Shown piece after piece: positions 44,100-53,634 of a stretch of DNA of 64,000 nucleotides. Under the pieces are notes generated by a model. It saw only the letters and a program-made list of their open reading frames with translations, was not told the origin of the DNA and made no database searches. Position numbers and translations under genes: made by a program. The DNA is from Ureibacillus manganicus DSM 26584 (GTDB lineage: Bacteria > Bacillota > Bacilli > Bacillales_A > Planococcaceae): positions 44,832 to 108,831 of the forward strand of contig NZ_JPVN01000015.1 in NCBI RefSeq assembly GCF_000772945.1, read 5' to 3'. The first letter of the stretch is position 1; each line of letters starts with the position of its first letter.

Positions 44100-44357
44100 C
44101 TATCCCCTTTTTTGAACGAATGCTCCTATTACACTTATCAAAATTAAATAGGGTAGAATAAAGATTCCGTATGCTGTTCCATACTCTGTAGGGTCAGCTG
44201 TGAAATGTAGAAAGACTCCCCATAAAATATATAATAAGCATCCTATCGATACAGTAAAAAACCACTTCCACTTTTTTAAGAGTAATGGGATTAAAACAGG
44301 AAGTGAGAAAATAAAGAGAACTGGAATCATAGATATAAGTTCTCGAATGAATTCCAC
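44100..44357 (-). CDS. Small membrane protein, unknown function
   Basis: This 85-residue protein has three hydrophobic segments (about 8-26, 32-52 and 63-80). GTG start at 44357 with GGAGG 8 bases upstream. No family recognised. It stands alone between the methyltransferase and the DUF4256 gene, and no ordinary partner is visible. Confidence 0.55.
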   Translation of the reverse strand: MEFIRELISMIPVLFIFSLPVLIPLLLKKWKWFFTVSIGCLLYILWGVFLHFTADPTEYGTAYGIFILPYLILISVIGAFVQKRG

Positions 44358-44470
44358 TAGGGTAGCCTCCGATTATTTACCAAAATTTTATAATTGAATT
44401 ATACTTGGAATTTTATGCTTCTACTAGTTATTTTTCCAAAACGAATTTCCCCAACTCATATAAAAGAAAA

Positions 44471-44506
44471 CACCCGTTTACTTTCCTAGGAAAAAGTGAA
44501 CGGGTG
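44471..44506 (-). terminator. Terminator of the DUF4256 gene
   Basis: CACCCGTT pairs with AACGGGTG, with inner ACTTT/AAAGT, and TTTTCTTTTA follows on the minus strand. It lies about 45 bases after the stop at 44550. Confidence 0.82.
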
Positions 44507-44549
44507 TAATTAAGTAGTAGATGGCTTAAACTTATTCTTATGGAGATGT

Positions 44550-45116
44550 TTAAACTCTTAGTGAACCGCGGAAGCCTCTAGCTCCGTAGTATGAGTCTGC
44601 CCCGTTATGATACATAAAAACAGTATCGTAGCGTCGGTCACAAAAAATTGCCCCTCCGAGTTTTCTAATATTGGCAGGTGTTTGGACCCAACTCGATGTT
44701 TTCAAATCAAAACTTCCAAGTTTCTGTAATTCTCGGTATTGTTCTTCCGTTAATAATTCAATACCCATTTCCATTGCCATCATCATAGCGCTATTTTCCG
44801 GTTTATGTTTTTTCCTTGCCTCTAACGCCGCATGGTCGTAACAAAGACTTCTACGCCCTTTGGGACTTTCCGCTGAACAATCATAAAAAATGTATTCGTC
44901 ATTCTCCCCATCATAACCAACAACATCCGGTTCGCCTTCTGTTCTCTCCATTTCATAAAGTGACCATAGTTTTTCAGGATTCGCTTCAAGTTTGGCTTGG
45001 ATATGATCCCATTCAAAACCTTCATGGCGGTTCATATATTTTTTAAATCGTTCCTTCAATGTGCTAACTAATTCTTCACGTTGTTCTTGGGTTAACTCTT
45101 TATTTTTCATCGTCAT
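44550..45116 (-). CDS. DUF4256 family protein
   Basis: This 188-residue cytosolic protein matches the DUF4256 pattern: LKERFKKYMNRHEGFEWDHIQAKLE, GGEPDVVGYD-like EGEPDVVGYDGENDEYIFYDCSAE, GRRSLCYDHAALEARKKHKP and CDRRYDTVFMYHNGADSYYGARGFRG. Function unknown; the family is widespread as single genes. ATG 45116 has AGGAGG 6 bases upstream and is preferred over the ATG at 45140. Confidence 0.82.
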   Translation of the reverse strand: MTMKNKELTQEQREELVSTLKERFKKYMNRHEGFEWDHIQAKLEANPEKLWSLYEMERTEGEPDVVGYDGENDEYIFYDCSAESPKGRRSLCYDHAALEARKKHKPENSAMMMAMEMGIELLTEEQYRELQKLGSFDLKTSSWVQTPANIRKLGGAIFCDRRYDTVFMYHNGADSYYGARGFRGSLRV

Positions 45117-45282
45117 ATATTTCCTCCTAGTATTTACCATTGCGGGATAAGTTACTATATCTTAAACGATATCATACAGTTCTTTATATATAAATTTATT
45201 GGCACAAAATAGTTACCTTTAATATTACAATTCTTAAGTTAAATACACTATCATTGTATCCTATATTGGCGATAAAGTGCTC

Positions 45283-45870
45283 CTATCTCCGATCTGATAA
45301 TCGCTTGAAAAATACTTTATAAAGAGCTTTAAAAATAGAAACACTAATTATTTTCCAAAGCCAGCTATACAATAAGGAAAAGATAACTACGATCAAAATA
45401 ATTATAATACTAAATTGAGATGTTACAGAAGGTCCTAGTATAGGGAATTGTAGAACATACAATAAAATACTTATTCCCATTGTTAAACATAGCGCTCCAA
45501 ACGAAACTATAAATAGTCCTCTTTTTAAAACCTTTAGACCGATACCTAAACTTAGTCCTAACAATCCGGTAGTACATAGGAACACTAATAATTCACTCGG
45601 CTGTAATAGTGCCAATATAAAGCACGTAATGATATAAGTCATCAATCCGATTCTGAGTGACAAAAGACTAGCAAGTACAACAGGACCAGTACTCATCATA
45701 CTAAACATAAAACCAATACCCGTAAATATTCCAGTAGATTGTAAGATAACAGCCATTGAGCCTAATAACGAACCTACTAAAAGCCGCATTGTCATAGAAT
45801 AACCTTCCAATGAAGGGATAGACTCTTCTTCCCATATACTTTTAGCTACTTTTTTGAAAAATGCGCCCAT
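45283..45870 (-). CDS. Integral membrane protein, unknown function
   Basis: This 195-residue protein has a short cytosolic N-terminus and about five to six membrane segments from residue 28 onward, ending in a basic tail LYKVFFKRLSDRR. The pattern MSTGPVVLASLLSLRIGLMTYIITCFILALLQP recalls small YybS/ECF-substrate-type proteins, but I cannot assign it. GGGGGTGTCAGG precedes the ATG. Confidence 0.6.
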   Translation of the reverse strand: MGAFFKKVAKSIWEEESIPSLEGYSMTMRLLVGSLLGSMAVILQSTGIFTGIGFMFSMMSTGPVVLASLLSLRIGLMTYIITCFILALLQPSELLVFLCTTGLLGLSLGIGLKVLKRGLFIVSFGALCLTMGISILLYVLQFPILGPSVTSQFSIIIILIVVIFSLLYSWLWKIISVSIFKALYKVFFKRLSDRR

Positions 45871-46069
45871 CCTGACACCCCCATAATAATAGGTAAATGC
45901 AGTCTAAAGGTATTTTATGCTTAAAAACAATTGCACTATTTTTAAATGTTACTTACGTTTGTAAATTTCTAAGTATCGGATTATCATTTTTCCGATATCT
46001 AACTGTGTACTATTAGAAATACATTAACCATATTTTATAAAGGAAATTTAATTAAGGAGTGCATATTAA

Positions 46070-47482
46070 TTGAACAACGTTAAGGTTCGTTTACGACCTA
46101 TTGCGAGTAAGTTAAATTTACCCACTGTTTTAAAAACGGCAATCCTTCCTGGTGAGTCAATTGAAAGATTATTCATCGCAACACAAGTAGGTGAGATCTT
46201 CTATGTTGGGGACGGTTTTATTAAGCTATTTTTAGATATTCGTTCACGAATCATAAAACTGGGTACTAATGGAGGGTACGATGAACGGGGATTACTCGGA
46301 TTAGCATTTCATACAAATTTCCATAATAACGGATTATTTTATCTTCACTATACTTTAGCAGGTACTCAAGGTCCCGGAGCTCTTTCTGGACCGTTTGAGC
46401 CTAACCCTTGTGATCCCAGCACATTAAATTTAAAGTGGACAAATAGAGAAACGCAATTTGATCATATTGATACAATTGAAGAATGGATTTTTCAATCAAA
46501 CAGTATGCCTCAAAAACGACGGACATTACTTAACTTAAAAAGACCATTTATGAATCATAACGGTGTTAATAGCTTAAACTTTTCACCTGAAACGGGAAGA
46601 CTTGTTTTAACTACTGGCGATGGTGGATCAGGATATGATCCATTTAATTTAAGTCAAGATGATATGGAAATCGCAGGGAAAATAATTGAAATTGATGTAG
46701 CAAATAATACTTCTATCGATACCCCCCCTACAGTCACACGTTTTAACGAACTCCCCGTTCCTACTCAAGAGATTCTTACAGTAATTGCTAAAGGAGTCCG
46801 CAATATACCTGGCATTTCATATCAAAGTTATGAGAATGGGTACATTAAATATGTGGGTAATGTTGGACAGGATATGGTTGAGTCAATTTTTTCATTCTCA
46901 GATTATAAACCAATTCCTGTTACTCAGCTTACTAAAGCTTCATCAAATCAACCTGTTCTTGACCAAGAAGGATTTATTAACTTTGGTTGGAGAGGGTGGG
47001 AAGGATCTTTTCCTACTTCAATAATAGGGAGTTGTTCTACAAATGAGGAGAAGGTTGAAAGAACAATTGCATATTACGTAGAAGCAATAAAAACTAACAC
47101 GAAACGTCTACAGCCTCTAACTAGTTATTATCATATAGATTCTAGACCCGAAAAGTTTGAAGGAAATGCACTAACAGGAGTGCAAGCTTATATGGGGAAT
47201 GCAATACCAGAATTAACAGGAAGCGTCATCTTTACTGATTTTGCTCAAGGCGAAGAATCCAAGTCTCCTACTACAGGGGTGTTAGCTTATACAAGAGTAA
47301 GAACAGATTGTAAACATAGTGATTTTAGTCTTATTCATACCGACTATCAATTTGGATCTCCATCAGCATATTATGTTAGTTTAGGAACGAATTTGAGTCA
47401 TACTAGTTTATTTTTAGGAGTTTATGGCTCCGCAAACGTAACTGATTATTACAAAGGTACTGTTTTTGAAATTGTTCCGTAA
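46070..47482 (+). CDS. PQQ-dependent sugar dehydrogenase-like beta-propeller, no signal peptide
   Basis: This 470-residue protein matches the GSDH/sorbosone dehydrogenase fold (six-bladed propeller). It has YDERGLLGLAFHTNFHNNGLFYLHYT, NHNGVNSLNFSPETGRLVLTTGDGGSGYDPFNLSQD, KGVRNIPGISYQ, and FINFGWRGWEGSFPT. Relatives oxidise sugars in the periplasm or outside the cell using PQQ or are inactive homologues. This one starts at TTG (AAGGAG 10 bases upstream) directly with the domain and lacks any signal peptide. No PQQ synthesis gene is nearby. The catalytic role is therefore uncertain. Confidence 0.72.
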   Translation: MNNVKVRLRPIASKLNLPTVLKTAILPGESIERLFIATQVGEIFYVGDGFIKLFLDIRSRIIKLGTNGGYDERGLLGLAFHTNFHNNGLFYLHYTLAGTQGPGALSGPFEPNPCDPSTLNLKWTNRETQFDHIDTIEEWIFQSNSMPQKRRTLLNLKRPFMNHNGVNSLNFSPETGRLVLTTGDGGSGYDPFNLSQDDMEIAGKIIEIDVANNTSIDTPPTVTRFNELPVPTQEILTVIAKGVRNIPGISYQSYENGYIKYVGNVGQDMVESIFSFSDYKPIPVTQLTKASSNQPVLDQEGFINFGWRGWEGSFPTSIIGSCSTNEEKVERTIAYYVEAIKTNTKRLQPLTSYYHIDSRPEKFEGNALTGVQAYMGNAIPELTGSVIFTDFAQGEESKSPTTGVLAYTRVRTDCKHSDFSLIHTDYQFGSPSAYYVSLGTNLSHTSLFLGVYGSANVTDYYKGTVFEIVP

Positions 47483-47511
47483 ATAATAACATAACTCGCC
47501 TGAAATAAAAT

Positions 47512-47564
47512 GTGCCAGTCACCTTGACATTTCTGATTACTCAGATATGTAAAGGTGACTGGCA
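47512..47564. terminator. Long bidirectional terminator
   Basis: TGCCAGTCACCTT pairs perfectly with AAGGTGACTGGCA, and the stem continues with ACAT/ATGT and CTGA/TCAG. It lies between the convergent propeller gene and the dppF gene, with AATTATTTTAG after it on the plus strand. Confidence 0.85.
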
Positions 47565-47570
47565 ATTATT

Positions 47571-48587
47571 TTAGTTATTTACTAGGATTTTTGTGTAGTC
47601 AACTGCACCTTTTTCAGTTAAATGACAAGCGACCTTTTGACCATTAGAAACTGAATTTAATACAGGCTCCTCTGTTGCACATCGTTCCATTTTATAAGGA
47701 CAACGCGAATGGAATCGACAGCCTTTCGGTGGATCAATCGGCGATGGTACATCACCTTTAAGTATAATTCTTTCTCTCTTTTCTTCTTCAAAGTTCATGC
47801 TTGGTATAGCAGATAATAACGCTCTCGTATATGGATGCTGTGGATTTTCAAATAACGATTGTGTATCGCTAATTTCAACGATTTTTCCTAGGTACATCAC
47901 GATAATACGATCAGAAATATGTCTTACTACACCAAGATCATGAGAAATAAACAAATATGTTAATTGGAACTTTCGCTGAAGTTCTTTTAATAGATTTAGT
48001 ACCTGTGCCTGGATGGACACATCAAGTGCCGACACTGCTTCATCACAAATAATTAGCTTTGGATTAACAGATAATGCTCGTGCAATTCCAATACGTTGGC
48101 GCTGTCCACCGCTAAATTCATGTGGATAACGGTCAACTTGATGAGATCCAATTCCAACAGTTTCAAGAAGTGAAATTATTCTTTCACGTCTCTCCTTACT
48201 GCTCGTTCCTATTTTTTGTATCTTTAAAACTTCATCAATAATTTGACTAACAGTTTGACGTGGGTTTAGAGAAGCATAAGGATCCTGAAAAATTATCTGT
48301 AAATCCTTTCTTTTTTCACGCATCTTAGACTTAGAGAGGGAAAGTAAATTTCCTCCATCAAAATTTACTTCACCTGATGTTGGCTCATCAAGACGCAAAA
48401 TCGCTCTCCCAGTTGTGGATTTACCACATCCTGATTCACCGACAATACTAACCGTTTCCCCTTCATAAACCTCAAAGCTAATATCATCAACTGCCTTGAC
48501 ATGATTTACTGTTCTTCCAAGGATTCCTCCCTTAATAGGAAAGTATTGTTTAAGATTTTTCACTTCTAAAAGTGGCTGTTTACTCAT
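47571..48587 (-). CDS. Peptide ABC transporter ATP-binding protein (DppF/OppF type)
   Basis: This 338-residue ATPase has Walker A GESGCGKST, Q-loop FQDPYASLNPR, signature FSGGQRQRIGIARAL and Walker B IICDEAVSALD. The C-terminal oligo_HPY extension has CRFHSRCPYKMERC, a likely iron-sulfur or metal Cys cluster of the family. Its ATG overlaps the dppD stop by 4 bases. Last gene of the operon permease-permease-ATPase-ATPase. Confidence 0.92.
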   Translation of the reverse strand: MSKQPLLEVKNLKQYFPIKGGILGRTVNHVKAVDDISFEVYEGETVSIVGESGCGKSTTGRAILRLDEPTSGEVNFDGGNLLSLSKSKMREKRKDLQIIFQDPYASLNPRQTVSQIIDEVLKIQKIGTSSKERRERIISLLETVGIGSHQVDRYPHEFSGGQRQRIGIARALSVNPKLIICDEAVSALDVSIQAQVLNLLKELQRKFQLTYLFISHDLGVVRHISDRIIVMYLGKIVEISDTQSLFENPQHPYTRALLSAIPSMNFEEEKRERIILKGDVPSPIDPPKGCRFHSRCPYKMERCATEEPVLNSVSNGQKVACHLTEKGAVDYTKILVNN

Positions 48588-49609
48588 GAGTTAGATGCCA
48601 CCTCCTCTTCTTGCTTCTCCCAACTTTCCGTATGAATCCAACAGCGAACTTGGTTTCCATCATCCATTGTTTTCAATTCCGGTAGCTGATTATGACAGAT
48701 ATCCTTTGCATGTGGACAACGAGATACAAATCGACATCCTTTTGGTAAATTGAATGGACTTGGTACAGAACCCTTAATAACAGGGAGATCCCCATCATAG
48801 ACCTGATCATGTCTTGGAACAGAATTTAACAATCCGATTGTATAAGGATGTTTCGGATTCGTAAGGATTGTTTTTACATCAGCGTATTCAACGATCTTTC
48901 CACAATACATTACTGCCACTGTTTCGCACATTTCAGCTACTACTCCAAGATCATGGGTAATAATCATTAGTGATGTTCCCAATTCCTTTTGAAGATTTCG
49001 TATCAAATCTAGAATTTGCGCCTGAATAGTAACATCTAACGCAGTTGTTGGTTCGTCTGCAATTAACAACTCAGGATTACATGCAAGTGCAATAGCGATC
49101 ATCACACGTTGTCTCATACCACCTGAAAGCTCAAATGGATATTGTTTTACACGTTTTTCAGGAGAGGGAATTCCAACGAGCTTGAGCATTTCAATCGCTT
49201 TTTCTTTAGCTTCTTTTCTTCCTAACTTTTGGTGGATTCGAATCGATTCCGCAATTTGCTCACCACAAGTCATTGTCGGGTTTAGAGAAGTCATCGGCTC
49301 TTGGAAAATCATCGAAATATTATTTCCTCGAATTGACCTCATTTCTTTCTTTGATTTTTCTAGTAGGTTTTCCCCTTTGAAAACGATTTCACCATTTACA
49401 ATTTTACCTGCTGGCTCTTGTATTAGCCTGAGAATAGATAGAGATGTAATACTTTTCCCTGATCCAGACTCCCCTACAATTCCAACGGTTTTCCCTTTTT
49501 CTATAAAGAAGTTAACACCATCAACGGCCTTTACTTCCCCTTCATCAGTGAAGAAGGACGTACATAAATTCTTCACTTCTAATATCTTATTTTTATTTAA
49601 GTCAGACAT
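48584..49609 (-). CDS. Peptide ABC transporter ATP-binding protein (DppD/OppD type)
   Basis: This ATPase of about 341 residues has Walker [10 protein letters not shown]-loop FQEPMTSLNPT, signature [16 protein letters not shown] and Walker [12 protein letters not shown]. The C-terminal Cys-containing oligo_HPY region reads CRFVSRCPHAKDIC. The ATG at 49609 has GGCGGTG upstream; a GTG three codons earlier is within that site. Forms the ATPase pair with the next gene. Confidence 0.92.
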   Translation of the reverse strand: MSDLNKNKILEVKNLCTSFFTDEGEVKAVDGVNFFIEKGKTVGIVGESGSGKSITSLSILRLIQEPAGKIVNGEIVFKGENLLEKSKKEMRSIRGNNISMIFQEPMTSLNPTMTCGEQIAESIRIHQKLGRKEAKEKAIEMLKLVGIPSPEKRVKQYPFELSGGMRQRVMIAIALACNPELLIADEPTTALDVTIQAQILDLIRNLQKELGTSLMIITHDLGVVAEMCETVAVMYCGKIVEYADVKTILTNPKHPYTIGLLNSVPRHDQVYDGDLPVIKGSVPSPFNLPKGCRFVSRCPHAKDICHNQLPELKTMDDGNQVRCWIHTESWEKQEEEVASNS

Positions 49610-49623
49610 CCTTTTCACCGCCT

Positions 49624-50547
49624 TTAATTCAAGTCAATACGTTTGTTTATTAATCGATAAGCTATGTCTACAAGGAAATTTACAAATACAAACGCTACGG
49701 CACAGACTAATATTGCACCCTGCACCATTGGGAAATCTCGCGCTTTAATTGCATCGATGACTAAACGGCCAATACCATTAACTGCAAATACCGTTTCTGT
49801 AATAACAGCACCGCCTAACAATGTTCCAAATTGAAGACCGACTACAGTTACTACTGGGATTAATGCATTTCGTAGTGCATGCTTGTAAATTACTAGTCTT
49901 TCACTAACACCTTTTGCATGTGCTGTACGAATATAATCATTGTCGAGAACTTCAAGCATACTTGAACGTGTCATACGTGCAATGATCGCAGCCCCACCGG
50001 ATCCAATTGTAATAACAGGGAGTACCATATGTTTCCATGAATCCCACCCTACAATTGGGAACCAACCTAAGTTAACTGAGAAGAAATAGATTAACATGAT
50101 CCCAAGCCAGAAGTTTGGCATCGACATTCCGAACAATGCTACAACCATGAGGGATACATCTGCAAAAGAATATTTTCTTGTAGCAGATATAATACCAGCA
50201 ATAAGGCCGAATACTACTGCTAAAACAGTCCCCCAAAATGCTAGTTCCATAGTAATCCAAATTCTACTATCAAAAATTTCGTTTACAACCGGACGATTGG
50301 TACGAATGGAAGTACCTAGATCCCCCTGAATCGCATTACCGACGTAACGTAAATATTGTTCATGGAGAGGATCATTTAGACCTAAGTTTTCTCTCATTTG
50401 CTCAACTTGAGCCTCATCCGCTTTCTCACCAGCCATAATTTGAGCCGGATCGCCAGGAATTAAGTGCATCAATAAAAAAACAGCTAAAGTAACACCAATC
50501 ATTACTGGAATTATTTGTAGGAATCTTCTTATAAGAAATGTAAGCAT
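49624..50547 (-). CDS. Peptide ABC transporter permease (DppB type)
   Basis: This 307-residue permease has the N-terminal membrane segment and MHLIPGDPAQIMAGEKADEAQVEQMRENLGL, the typical DppB/GsiC lead-in. The EAA loop is AHAKGVSERLVIYKHALRNA. The C-terminus contains NGIGRLVIDAIKARDFPMVQG. It pairs with the DppC-type permease encoded 17 bases upstream. Confidence 0.93.
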   Translation of the reverse strand: MLTFLIRRFLQIIPVMIGVTLAVFLLMHLIPGDPAQIMAGEKADEAQVEQMRENLGLNDPLHEQYLRYVGNAIQGDLGTSIRTNRPVVNEIFDSRIWITMELAFWGTVLAVVFGLIAGIISATRKYSFADVSLMVVALFGMSMPNFWLGIMLIYFFSVNLGWFPIVGWDSWKHMVLPVITIGSGGAAIIARMTRSSMLEVLDNDYIRTAHAKGVSERLVIYKHALRNALIPVVTVVGLQFGTLLGGAVITETVFAVNGIGRLVIDAIKARDFPMVQGAILVCAVAFVFVNFLVDIAYRLINKRIDLN

Positions 50548-50564
50548 TTATTCACCTTCCTTCA

Positions 50565-51464
50565 TTACTTTTTAGACTTTGGATCTAATGCATCACGTAG
50601 TCCATCTCCGAATAGATTAAAACCAACAACGACTAACAATATAACTAGTCCAGGGAATAGCGTTATATGTGGAGCTTGAGCTATATATGAACGTCCATTT
50701 GATAACATCGTCCCCCACTCCGGATCTGGTGGTTGTGTTCCTAGACCAAGGAATGATAGTGCACTTGCCGTAATGATTGCAGAAGCAATATAAAGGGTCG
50801 CTTGTACAATAATTGGTGAAGTTATATTCGGTAATATATGTTTGAAAATAATACGCGTATCACGTGAGCCCATTGCTCTAATCGCATCAACATATTCAAG
50901 TTTCTTAACACTTAACGTAGAACCGCGAACAATCCTTGCAAATGTTGGCACTGCAAAAATTGCTATTGCAATAATTGTGTTTGTTGTGCTGGGACCTAAT
51001 ATACTTACAATTGCTAAAGCTAAAAGTAGTCCTGGGAATGCTAAGAGCACATCGCAAATTCTCATAATTACTGAATCTATCCATTTTCCGTAATATCCTG
51101 CTACAATTCCTAAAACTACTCCAACAATTGCCCCTAATAACGTTGATAATATACCGACAGTTAATGAAATACGCGATCCAAATAAAAGTCGGCTTAAAAT
51201 ATCTCTTCCTTTATCATCTGTGCCTAGCCAGTGCTCAGACGAAGGACCTTGGAATTTTTTACTCATATCAATATGAGTTGGGTCATATGGTGCAATTAGC
51301 GGCGCCAAAATTGCCAATATCATAATCGTAAAAACTACAGTTGCACCCGCAATTGCAGCTTTATTTTTTGTTAACTTTTTCATAAACGATAACCAACGTG
51401 ATTTTCTTACAGGTTTATCATTTAGAGAAATGTTAACATTTGGCTGTAGATGTTGTTGTCCCAA
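50565..51464 (-). CDS. Peptide ABC transporter permease (DppC type)
   Basis: This 299-residue permease has a cytosolic N-terminus with basic residues, a first membrane helix at about 34-56, LGTDDKGRDILSRLLFGSR, EAA loop DAIRAMGSRDTRIIFKHILPN and C-terminal [14 protein letters not shown]. First gene of the dppC-B-D-F operon, whose binding protein gene is transcribed in the opposite direction from the shared 305-base region. Confidence 0.93.
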   Translation of the reverse strand: MGQQHLQPNVNISLNDKPVRKSRWLSFMKKLTKNKAAIAGATVVFTIMILAILAPLIAPYDPTHIDMSKKFQGPSSEHWLGTDDKGRDILSRLLFGSRISLTVGILSTLLGAIVGVVLGIVAGYYGKWIDSVIMRICDVLLAFPGLLLALAIVSILGPSTTNTIIAIAIFAVPTFARIVRGSTLSVKKLEYVDAIRAMGSRDTRIIFKHILPNITSPIIVQATLYIASAIITASALSFLGLGTQPPDPEWGTMLSNGRSYIAQAPHITLFPGLVILLVVVGFNLFGDGLRDALDPKSKK

Positions 51465-51571
51465 ATTATTTCTTCCTTTCTATTAATCTACTTTTAAACC
51501 ATTTTTCAGTCTTTTTAAAAAATAGCGACTCCTCAAAATATTACAATATTTATATTCTTTTTGGAATACAA

Positions 51572-51663
51572 TATTACATTAATTTTACAAAACTTCTAAA
51601 TATATTCTATATTTCCATGGGTTTTGGCCCTATTATTACATTAATTTTACAAAACTTCTAAAT
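51572..51663. repeat. 30-bp perfect direct repeat with CodY-like boxes in the divergent dpp region
   Basis: The same 30 bases occur at 51572-51601 and 51634-51663, 62 bases apart. Each contains the near-palindrome AATTTTACAAAACTT (51581-51595 and 51643-51657), which matches the CodY consensus at 11 of 15 positions. The second copy ends 6 bases before the -35 of the binding protein promoter. The duplication lies between dppC (minus) and the binding protein gene (plus), so it is a plausible shared operator. Confidence 0.6.
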
Positions 51664-51668
51664 CATAG

Positions 51669-51725
51669 TTGTCTTTTCGTAATTTTTTGACTATTATAAA
51701 AATACACGTATAAAAACGTGTATTT
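51669..51725 (+). promoter_or_regulatory. Promoter and 5' hairpin of the peptide-binding protein gene
   Basis: -35 TTGTCT (51669-51674) and -10 TATTAT (51692-51697) are separated by 17 bases. The predicted start point falls at the beginning of a stem AAATACACGT/ACGTGTATTT (51700-51725), followed by CTTTTTG. The hairpin may stabilise the mRNA or attenuate it; the ATG is 44 bases further. Confidence 0.5.
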
Positions 51726-51769
51726 CTTTTTGCAATTAATAGAAATTTAACAAATTTAGGGGGTATTTT

Positions 51770-53374
51770 ATGAAAACAAGTAAGCGTTTGTTTCAACTAC
51801 TTCTGTTATCACTAATTCTTGTGCTAGCAGCATGTAGTACAAACCAAGGTAGTACCGATACAAAAGGAACTGATACGAAAGACAACGGCACTACAACTAC
51901 TACAGATGAAACAACTACTAATAATGAAGGTGGCGGAGAATTAGTATATGTTACTGGTTCTGATGCACCAACACTTGACCCACATGGTGTAAATGATACT
52001 GCATCAAACACTGCAACGACTCAAATCTATGAGCGTTTAGTGGATTATGCAGCTGACGGTTCTGTTATTCCATTATTAGCAACAGAATTTAGTGCTCTTG
52101 ATGAAAATACATGGGAATTCAAATTACGTGAAGGTGTAAAATTCCATGATGGTACTGAATTCAATGCTGAAGCTGTAAAACTAAGCATTGAAAGAATTAC
52201 AGATCCTGAGTTTGCTTCTCCAAAAGCATTCATTCTTAACGTAATCGAAGAAGTAGTTATTGTAGATCCATATACAGTACATTTAAAAACTTCTTCACCA
52301 TTTGCTCCACTACCAGCTCACTTAGCTCATAATGCTGGTTCAATTATTGCTCCTTCTGCAATTGAAGAAGAAAGAAGTGGCGGTAAAAAAGTAGACGAAA
52401 ACCCAATTGGTACTGGCCCATTCAAGTTTAATAACTGGAATCGTGGTGCAGAGCTTACATTAGAAAAGAATAACGATTACTGGGGTGAGCCTGCAAAGGT
52501 TGACAAACTTAGAATCGTTGTTGTTCCAGAACAATCAACTCGTGTTGCAATGCTTGAAACTGGTGAAGCAAACGTAATGTTAGTAGGTGCTTCTGACGTT
52601 TCTCGTGTTGAAGCTATGCCTAACGTTGAAATTGATCGTGTAAGAGGAACTCGTATGGACTATGTTGGCTTTAACGTACAAGTTGCTCCATTTGATAATG
52701 TAAAGGTTCGTCAAGCGATTGCAATGGCAATTAACAAAGACGATGTTGTAAACGGTATTTTAGATGGCCAAGGTGTTGCTGCTGTTGGTCCTCTTGCTCC
52801 AACTGTTGTTGGTAACTATCAAGGGTTAACTCCACTTCCATTTGACGTGGAAGGTGCAAAAGCATTATTAGCAGAAGCTGGATTCCCAGATGGTTTCGAA
52901 ACAACTCTTTTTGTTAACGAAGGAAGCCAAGAACGTGCTGATATCGCAGAGTTAGTTCAAGCTCAATTAGCTCAAATCGGAATTACTGTTAAAATTGAAG
53001 TGATTGAGTGGGGAGCATTCTTAGAGCAAACTGCTGCTGGTAAACACGAAATGTTCATTCTTGGATGGACTACTGTAACAGCTGATGCGGACTACGGTCT
53101 ATATGCATTATTCCATTCAGGTCAATTCGGTTCTCCTGGTAACCGTTCATTCTATAAGAACGAAAGAGTAGATGAGCTTCTTGACTACGCTCGTTCAGAA
53201 TCTGACCAAGAAAAACGTAACGAAGCTTACAAAGAAATTTCTGAAATCTTAGTTGATGAAGTACCAATGGTATACTTACAACACCCAGATTTCGTTCATG
53301 GTATGAACGGAGTTGAAGGTTTGTTCGTAAACTTCAGTGGAACTCCATTCTTCAAAGGTGTATCACTTAAATAA
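51770..53374 (+). CDS. Peptide/glutathione-type ABC transporter binding lipoprotein
   Basis: This 534-residue SBP_bac_5 lipoprotein has signal peptide MKTSKRLFQLLLLS and lipobox LAAC (Cys about residue 22). A Thr/Asp/Asn-rich linker (24-57) follows, then VYVTGSDAPTLDPHGVNDTAS. Typical pieces are EKNNDYWGEPAKVDKL, PFDNVKVRQAIAMAINKDDVV and ADADYGLYALFHSGQFG. The GsiB/DppA-like sequence is often annotated as glutathione-binding in Bacillales, but peptide specificity is not shown. Strong AGGGGGT ribosome site. Confidence 0.88.
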   Translation: MKTSKRLFQLLLLSLILVLAACSTNQGSTDTKGTDTKDNGTTTTTDETTTNNEGGGELVYVTGSDAPTLDPHGVNDTASNTATTQIYERLVDYAADGSVIPLLATEFSALDENTWEFKLREGVKFHDGTEFNAEAVKLSIERITDPEFASPKAFILNVIEEVVIVDPYTVHLKTSSPFAPLPAHLAHNAGSIIAPSAIEEERSGGKKVDENPIGTGPFKFNNWNRGAELTLEKNNDYWGEPAKVDKLRIVVVPEQSTRVAMLETGEANVMLVGASDVSRVEAMPNVEIDRVRGTRMDYVGFNVQVAPFDNVKVRQAIAMAINKDDVVNGILDGQGVAAVGPLAPTVVGNYQGLTPLPFDVEGAKALLAEAGFPDGFETTLFVNEGSQERADIAELVQAQLAQIGITVKIEVIEWGAFLEQTAAGKHEMFILGWTTVTADADYGLYALFHSGQFGSPGNRSFYKNERVDELLDYARSESDQEKRNEAYKEISEILVDEVPMVYLQHPDFVHGMNGVEGLFVNFSGTPFFKGVSLK

Positions 53375-53406
53375 TTCTAGTAATCTAGTTAATAAAGATA
53401 CTACTC

Positions 53407-53438
53407 AACCCTCGACTAATCAAGAATAGTCGAGGGTT
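53407..53438 (+). terminator. Terminator of the peptide-binding protein gene
   Basis: AACCCTCGACTA pairs perfectly with TAGTCGAGGGTT around an 8-base loop, followed by TTTTAG. It lies 32 bases after the stop. Confidence 0.93.
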
Positions 53439-53634
53439 TTTTAGTCGCATTTTCTATTGCCATACTTTAGTGGAGATAAATTTTAGCGAGAGGATCCAGG
53501 GTATTGTTTAGTATGGTGGAGGAAGTAACGGCGTTAAGTGAAGTGATTCTATTATTAGGCGAAACTAAATCAATCCTTGAACGTAGAGTTACTTAATACA
53601 AATATTATAAATCAGTGATTTCCTATGAAAGGGT

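Noticed and set aside
53513..53596. 27-codon ORF (MVEEVTALSEVILLLGETK...)
   Set aside because: No ribosome site at the right distance and no family; possibly a remnant, too short to support.
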